From positions 1 to 8,455 of the forward strand of contig DROE01000116.1 of the NCBI GenBank assembly GCA_011322005.1: a DNA stretch of 8,455 nt, in the 5' to 3' direction. The translations under genes were made by a program, and so were the position numbers. Of this stretch, positions 5,434 to 8,455 are shown piece by piece; position 1 is the stretch's first letter, and each line of letters begins with the position of its first letter. The stretch comes from Devosia sp. Lineage in GTDB: Bacteria > Pseudomonadota > Alphaproteobacteria > Rhizobiales > Devosiaceae. Below the pieces are notes generated by a model. The model saw nothing but the letters and a program-made list of their open reading frames with translations. It made no database searches and was not told the origin of the DNA.

Positions 5434-6153
5434 ATGGCCGAATTTCTTGATATCCCAACGCTTGTCATCATCGGCATAGCGGTATTTGTGTTGCTGCGCC
5501 TGCGCTCGGTCTTGGGCACACGAACCGGGAATGAGCGCCCCCCGTCAAGCCGAATTCGCCCCCGACTTGAAAGGGCAGAGCAGGAGGATGTAGTGGTTCC
5601 CCTGCACCCATCCAATGTTCCCGGACAGAGCGACGAGAACGCCGCCCGTGCCGCCCGCAAGTTTGAAGCGGAGCTTGACCGCTATGTCGGTACCGACAAA
5701 AATTTACGCAAAAGCCTGCTTGAAATTGCCCAGGTCGATTCGAATTTCAGCCCAAAGACGTTTCTGGACGGAGCAGGGCAAGCCTATGAGATGATTGTGA
5801 CAGCCTTCGCCCGCGGCGACAAGGCTACCCTGAAGGACCTGTTGCAAAGAGATGTCTTCGAAGAGTTTGAATCTGCTATCAACGCCCGCGAAAAAGCGGG
5901 CCACAGTGTTGATTTTACCTTTGTGGGGTTGCCGAATATCGAGATAGTTGAAGCGGAACTCGAAAAACGCATTGCCAGCATTACAATTCGTTTTGACGCT
6001 GAAATCGTCTCGGCTACCAAAGACAAGGCAGGAAAACTCGTGGAAGGCAACGAGGAACAGGTCGTCAACATCTCCGACGAGTGGACATTTGCCCGCAATA
6101 CAAAAAGCCGCGACCCCAACTGGAAACTGGTCGCCACCAACCAGCTTTCCTGA
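5434..6153 (+). CDS. timA: Tim44-domain membrane-anchored protein (TimA type)
   Basis: The 239-aa product has an N-terminal hydrophobic anchor (about 8-22) followed by RLRSVLGTRTG, the usual opening of alphaproteobacterial TimA proteins. A charged linker (about 30-70) and a Tim44-like domain (about 105-238) follow; the domain includes FLDGAGQAYEMIVTAFARGD and ends with the strand WKLVATNQ. In mitochondria Tim44 tethers Hsp70 to the import channel. Bacterial TimA was described in Caulobacter as an envelope-associated relative whose client is unclear. The ATG at 5434 is preferred over an upstream TTG at 5365, because the family begins just before the anchor. The gene opens a timA-smr-XRE unit, with smr only 11 bases downstream. 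In relatives mltA normally sits between timA and smr; it is absent here. Confidence 0.92.
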   Translation: MAEFLDIPTLVIIGIAVFVLLRLRSVLGTRTGNERPPSSRIRPRLERAEQEDVVVPLHPSNVPGQSDENAARAARKFEAELDRYVGTDKNLRKSLLEIAQVDSNFSPKTFLDGAGQAYEMIVTAFARGDKATLKDLLQRDVFEEFESAINAREKAGHSVDFTFVGLPNIEIVEAELEKRIASITIRFDAEIVSATKDKAGKLVEGNEEQVVNISDEWTFARNTKSRDPNWKLVATNQLS

Positions 6154-6164
6154 ACGGCTGTGCC

Positions 6165-6809
6165 ATGGCCAGACGCAGCACGAATGGGCCCAAAAAACCC
6201 CGCGACTGGCATTTGTGGAACGAAGTTGCGCGCACCATAAGCCCATTGCCGGACAGGAGGATTGTTTTCCCACCGGGCCCCTCCGGCGCTGAGGGGCAGG
6301 CAAAATCGGTTCAGGGTAAAAGCGGCTTGCCCCCCCAAACTGCAAAAAACAGGGGTGTGGGCGGCTCAAGCCGTTTCTATAGCTCATCCTGGTCGCCCGG
6401 TCAGCAAACCGGAACAGTTCATGCCGGTACCGACGCTTCCCTTGAAAATGAGTTTCTCAAGCCCACCATTGAGCCACGCATGCACCGGCGCCTGCGGCGG
6501 GGGCAGGTTCCCATCGACGCCGATATTGATTTGCATGGAATGCGCCAGCACGAAGCCCATGCCGCGCTGACGCGCTTTATTCTGGCCCGCTCCGCCCGCG
6601 GCGACAGAACATTGCTGGTTATAACCGGCAAGGGCCTGAAAAAAACCGGCTATGGTGCCTTGGCTGAGCGCGGTGTGTTGCGCCACATGCTGCCGCGCTG
6701 GCTGGGTGAAGCGGAATTGAAGCCTTATATTGCCGGATGGGAGGTTTCCGCCCGCCATCATGGAGGCGAGGGCGCATTTTATGTGCGCCTCAGGGTCCCA
6801 AAGCCATGA
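6165..6809 (+). CDS. Smr-domain (MutS2 C-terminal-like) putative nuclease
   Basis: The 214-aa product has a basic N-terminus (MARRSTNGPKKPRDWHLW), a long Ser/Gly/Pro-rich linker (about 35-95) and a C-terminal Smr domain (about 115-213). The domain shows the DLHG motif at 122-125, followed by the helix containing HEAHAALTRFI. It continues with the ITGKG loop (153-157, equivalent to the family's GHGKG), GVLRHMLPRWL, and the closing GGEGAFYVRLR strand. Smr domains bind nucleic acid and several nick DNA or cleave RNA; the target of this stand-alone form is not established. The ATG at 6165 is chosen because homologues start with this W-containing basic segment; the open frame extends upstream only inside timA. 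Its stop overlaps the next gene by 4 bases (ATGA), so the XRE gene is probably translationally coupled. Confidence 0.92.
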   Translation: MARRSTNGPKKPRDWHLWNEVARTISPLPDRRIVFPPGPSGAEGQAKSVQGKSGLPPQTAKNRGVGGSSRFYSSSWSPGQQTGTVHAGTDASLENEFLKPTIEPRMHRRLRRGQVPIDADIDLHGMRQHEAHAALTRFILARSARGDRTLLVITGKGLKKTGYGALAERGVLRHMLPRWLGEAELKPYIAGWEVSARHHGGEGAFYVRLRVPKP

Positions 6810-7168
6810 CCCCGCTCGGGGCAAAATTGCGCGCCCTGCGTGCTGAGCGCGGACTGACGCTCAAGGAAATGGCCGAAGCCCTCAACGTTTCAGCCGCCTA
6901 CCTCTCGGCCCTTGAGCATGGAAAACGCGGCAAACCGACCTGGTTTTTGCTCCACCGCATGATTGCCTACTTCAATGTCATCTGGGATGAGGCCGAAGAA
7001 CTGCAACGCCTGGCCGAGCTCTCGGACCCCAAAGTCACCATCAATACCGCCGGCATGGCCCCCGAAGCCACAGAACTGGCCAACCGCCTGGCCAGGGAAG
7101 TCGGCAATCTGACCATTGACGACCTGACGCACCTGAAGAACGATATCATCCGCAGAAGTGGGCGCTAA
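6806..7168 (+). CDS. XRE-family helix-turn-helix regulator
   Basis: The 120-aa product has an N-terminal HTH_3/Cro-CI domain (about 6-62): LRALRAERGLTLKEMAEAL forms the first helices, and NVSAAYLSALEHGKRG the recognition region. A charged C-terminal part (about 65-120) contains TINTAGMAPEATELANRLA. This composition recurs in the XRE protein that follows smr in many alphaproteobacteria; its targets are unknown to me. The ATG at 6806 overlaps the smr stop; homologues begin at this point (M-x-PLGAKLR), so the longer open frame from 6737 is rejected. It is convergent with hslU, only 12 bases away. It could autoregulate the timA-smr unit, but nothing in the sequence demonstrates this. Confidence 0.9.
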   Translation: MTPLGAKLRALRAERGLTLKEMAEALNVSAAYLSALEHGKRGKPTWFLLHRMIAYFNVIWDEAEELQRLAELSDPKVTINTAGMAPEATELANRLAREVGNLTIDDLTHLKNDIIRRSGR

Positions 7169-7180
7169 CAGGTCCATCAC

Positions 7181-8455
7181 CTAAAGCACGAACTTGCTCA
7201 GATCGGCATCCCCGGCCAGTTTGCCCACATTCTTGCGCACGAATTCACCGTCAATTTTGATGGTCTCCCCGCTCTTGTCCGGGGCGTTGAACGAGATGTC
7301 CTCCACCAGCTTTTCCATAACCGTCTGCAAGCGCCGCGCCCCGATATTCTCAACACTTGAATTGACCAGAAATGCTGCGTCGGCGATGGCTTCAATAGCG
7401 TTTTCGGTGAAATCCAGCGTCACCCCTTCCGTGCCCATCAGCGCCACATACTGCTTGATGAGGGAGGCATCGGTGTCCTTGAGGATCTGCACAAAGTCAT
7501 CCCGGGTCAGGGCTCGCAACTCAACCCGAATGGGCAGGCGTCCCTGCAATTCGGGCAACAGGTCCGAAGGTTTACTTACGTGAAACGCCCCCGAGGCGAT
7601 GAACAGGATATGGTCGGTATTGACCGGTCCGTGTTTGGTGGCAACCGTTGTGCCCTCGATCAGGGGAAGCAGGTCACGCTGCACCCCCTCGCGGCTGACA
7701 TCGCCGCCCCCGCGCCCTTCGCGCATGCAGATTTTGTCAATCTCGTCGAGGAACACGATACCGTGATTTTCCACCAGATCAATGGCTTCGCTTTTTATCT
7801 GCTCCTCGTCGAGCAACTTGTCGGCTTCTTCGGCGATCAGCAAAGCGTAGCTGTCCTTGACCCTGACCGTGCGCTTGACGCCGGGCTGCTGAAATGCCTT
7901 GCCCAGCATGTCCGAGAGATTGATCATCGCTCCACCCCCCGGCATGCCGGGAATTTCAAAGGTTCCCGGCCCGGAGGCACCTGCGGAAATTTCGATTTCG
8001 ATTTCCTTGTCGTCCAGTTCGTTGGACCGCAATTTGCGTCGGAAGCTTTCCCGCGTTGAAGGTTGGGCTGAAGTGCCCACCAGCGCATCAAGCACGCGCT
8101 CTTCGGCCTTCAGGTGGGCCTGGGCCTGCACTTCCTTGCGCCGTTTTTCCTTCAGGATGGAAATGCCTGATTCCACCAGATCGCGAATGATCTGCTCCAC
8201 ATCGCGGCCCACATAACCAACCTCGGTGAACTTGGTCGCTTCAATCTTGATGAACGGCGCCTGGGCCAGCCGGGCCAGCCGTCGCGAGATTTCAGTCTTT
8301 CCAACCCCGGTCGGGCCAATCATCAGGATGTTTTTGGGCGACACCTCGCGCCGCAAATCATCATCAAGCTGCTGACGGCGCCAGCGGTTGCGCATGGCAA
8401 TGGCCACCGCCCGCTTGGCATCTTTTTGGCCGACGATAAAGCGGTCAAGTTCGGA
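7181..8455 (-). CDS. hslU: HslU, ATPase subunit of the HslVU protease (N-terminus cut by right window edge)
   Basis: HslU is the AAA+ unfoldase that feeds substrates to the HslV peptidase. 424 residues are present; HslU is about 435 aa, so roughly ten residues are missing beyond the right edge. The fragment begins SELDRFIVGQKDAKRAVAIA, the normal N-terminal segment. Walker A GPTGVGKT lies at 47-54, the pore loop GYVG at 80-83, the inserted I-domain at about 91-225, and Walker B IVFLDEID at 233-240. DVSREGVQRDLLPLIEGTT, the LQGRLPIRVEL region and sensor-2 GARRLQ follow. The C-terminus DLSKFVL resembles the tail that docks into HslV. Nothing appears broken. hslV is expected upstream of hslU, beyond the right edge. 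Confidence 0.96.
   Translation of the reverse strand, partial: SELDRFIVGQKDAKRAVAIAMRNRWRRQQLDDDLRREVSPKNILMIGPTGVGKTEISRRLARLAQAPFIKIEATKFTEVGYVGRDVEQIIRDLVESGISILKEKRRKEVQAQAHLKAEERVLDALVGTSAQPSTRESFRRKLRSNELDDKEIEIEISAGASGPGTFEIPGMPGGGAMINLSDMLGKAFQQPGVKRTVRVKDSYALLIAEEADKLLDEEQIKSEAIDLVENHGIVFLDEIDKICMREGRGGGDVSREGVQRDLLPLIEGTTVATKHGPVNTDHILFIASGAFHVSKPSDLLPELQGRLPIRVELRALTRDDFVQILKDTDASLIKQYVALMGTEGVTLDFTENAIEAIADAAFLVNSSVENIGARRLQTVMEKLVEDISFNAPDKSGETIKIDGEFVRKNVGKLAGDADLSKFVL

Noticed and set aside
6081..6164. N-terminal extension of the Smr protein into timA
   Set aside because: Would overlap 70 bases of timA in another frame; homologues begin at the basic W-containing segment encoded from 6165.
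5704..6387. 227-codon minus-strand open frame opposite timA and smr
   Set aside because: Antisense shadow of two conserved genes; Cys- and Trp-rich arbitrary composition.
6737..6805. N-terminal extension of the XRE protein into smr
   Set aside because: Lies fully inside smr in another frame; the ATG at 6806 with ATGA overlap fits family length.
6384..6824. 146-codon minus-strand open frame opposite smr
   Set aside because: Antisense shadow; no motif.
1..8455. Search for defence, toxin-antitoxin, CRISPR, transposon, tRNA or biosynthetic elements
   Set aside because: Every substantial gene is a recognised housekeeping family, with no repeat array, terminal inverted repeats or tRNA-like cloverleaf seen.

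Overview
The window is a chromosomal segment of an alphaproteobacterium, probably from the Hyphomicrobiales/Rhodobacterales side. This rests on gene content and order: hemE-hemJ on one side, aroE-coaE-dnaQ on the other, then secB, fxsA, a Tim44-domain gene (timA), an Smr-domain gene, a small XRE regulator and hslU. That cluster is recognised from memory of alphaproteobacterial genomes. No genus can be assigned from the sequence. There are no mobile elements, CRISPR arrays, tRNAs, rRNAs or phage genes, and every long gene belongs to a known housekeeping family.

Layout. Positions 1-1247 (minus strand) hold the start of hemJ, cut by the left edge, and the whole of hemE, which are two steps of haem synthesis. 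Positions 1248-1763 are the only long gene-free stretch. It holds an 82% A+T tract, several DnaA-box-like 9-mers, an exact TTAA-N7-TTAA CtrA-type site and a 14-bp direct repeat. In Caulobacter, Rickettsia and Sinorhizobium the chromosomal replication origin lies at or beside hemE, so this is very probably oriC. Positions 1764-3962 (plus strand) are a tight aroE-coaE-dnaQ operon. Positions 4089-5260 (minus strand) hold secB and fxsA. Positions 5434-7168 (plus strand) hold timA, smr and the XRE gene, closely packed or overlapping. Positions 7181-8455 (minus strand) hold hslU, cut by the right edge near its N-terminus.

How it fits together. hemE and aroE diverge from the putative origin, so both flanking units are co-directional with forks leaving it. 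Compared with the arrangement I expect in relatives, ppsR (DUF299) and maf are missing between the origin and aroE, and mltA is missing between timA and smr. The flanking genes are intact, so these look like clean losses or relocations.

I found no undescribed multi-gene system. The feature most worth follow-up is the compact hemE-aroE origin region with its candidate CtrA and DnaA sites.
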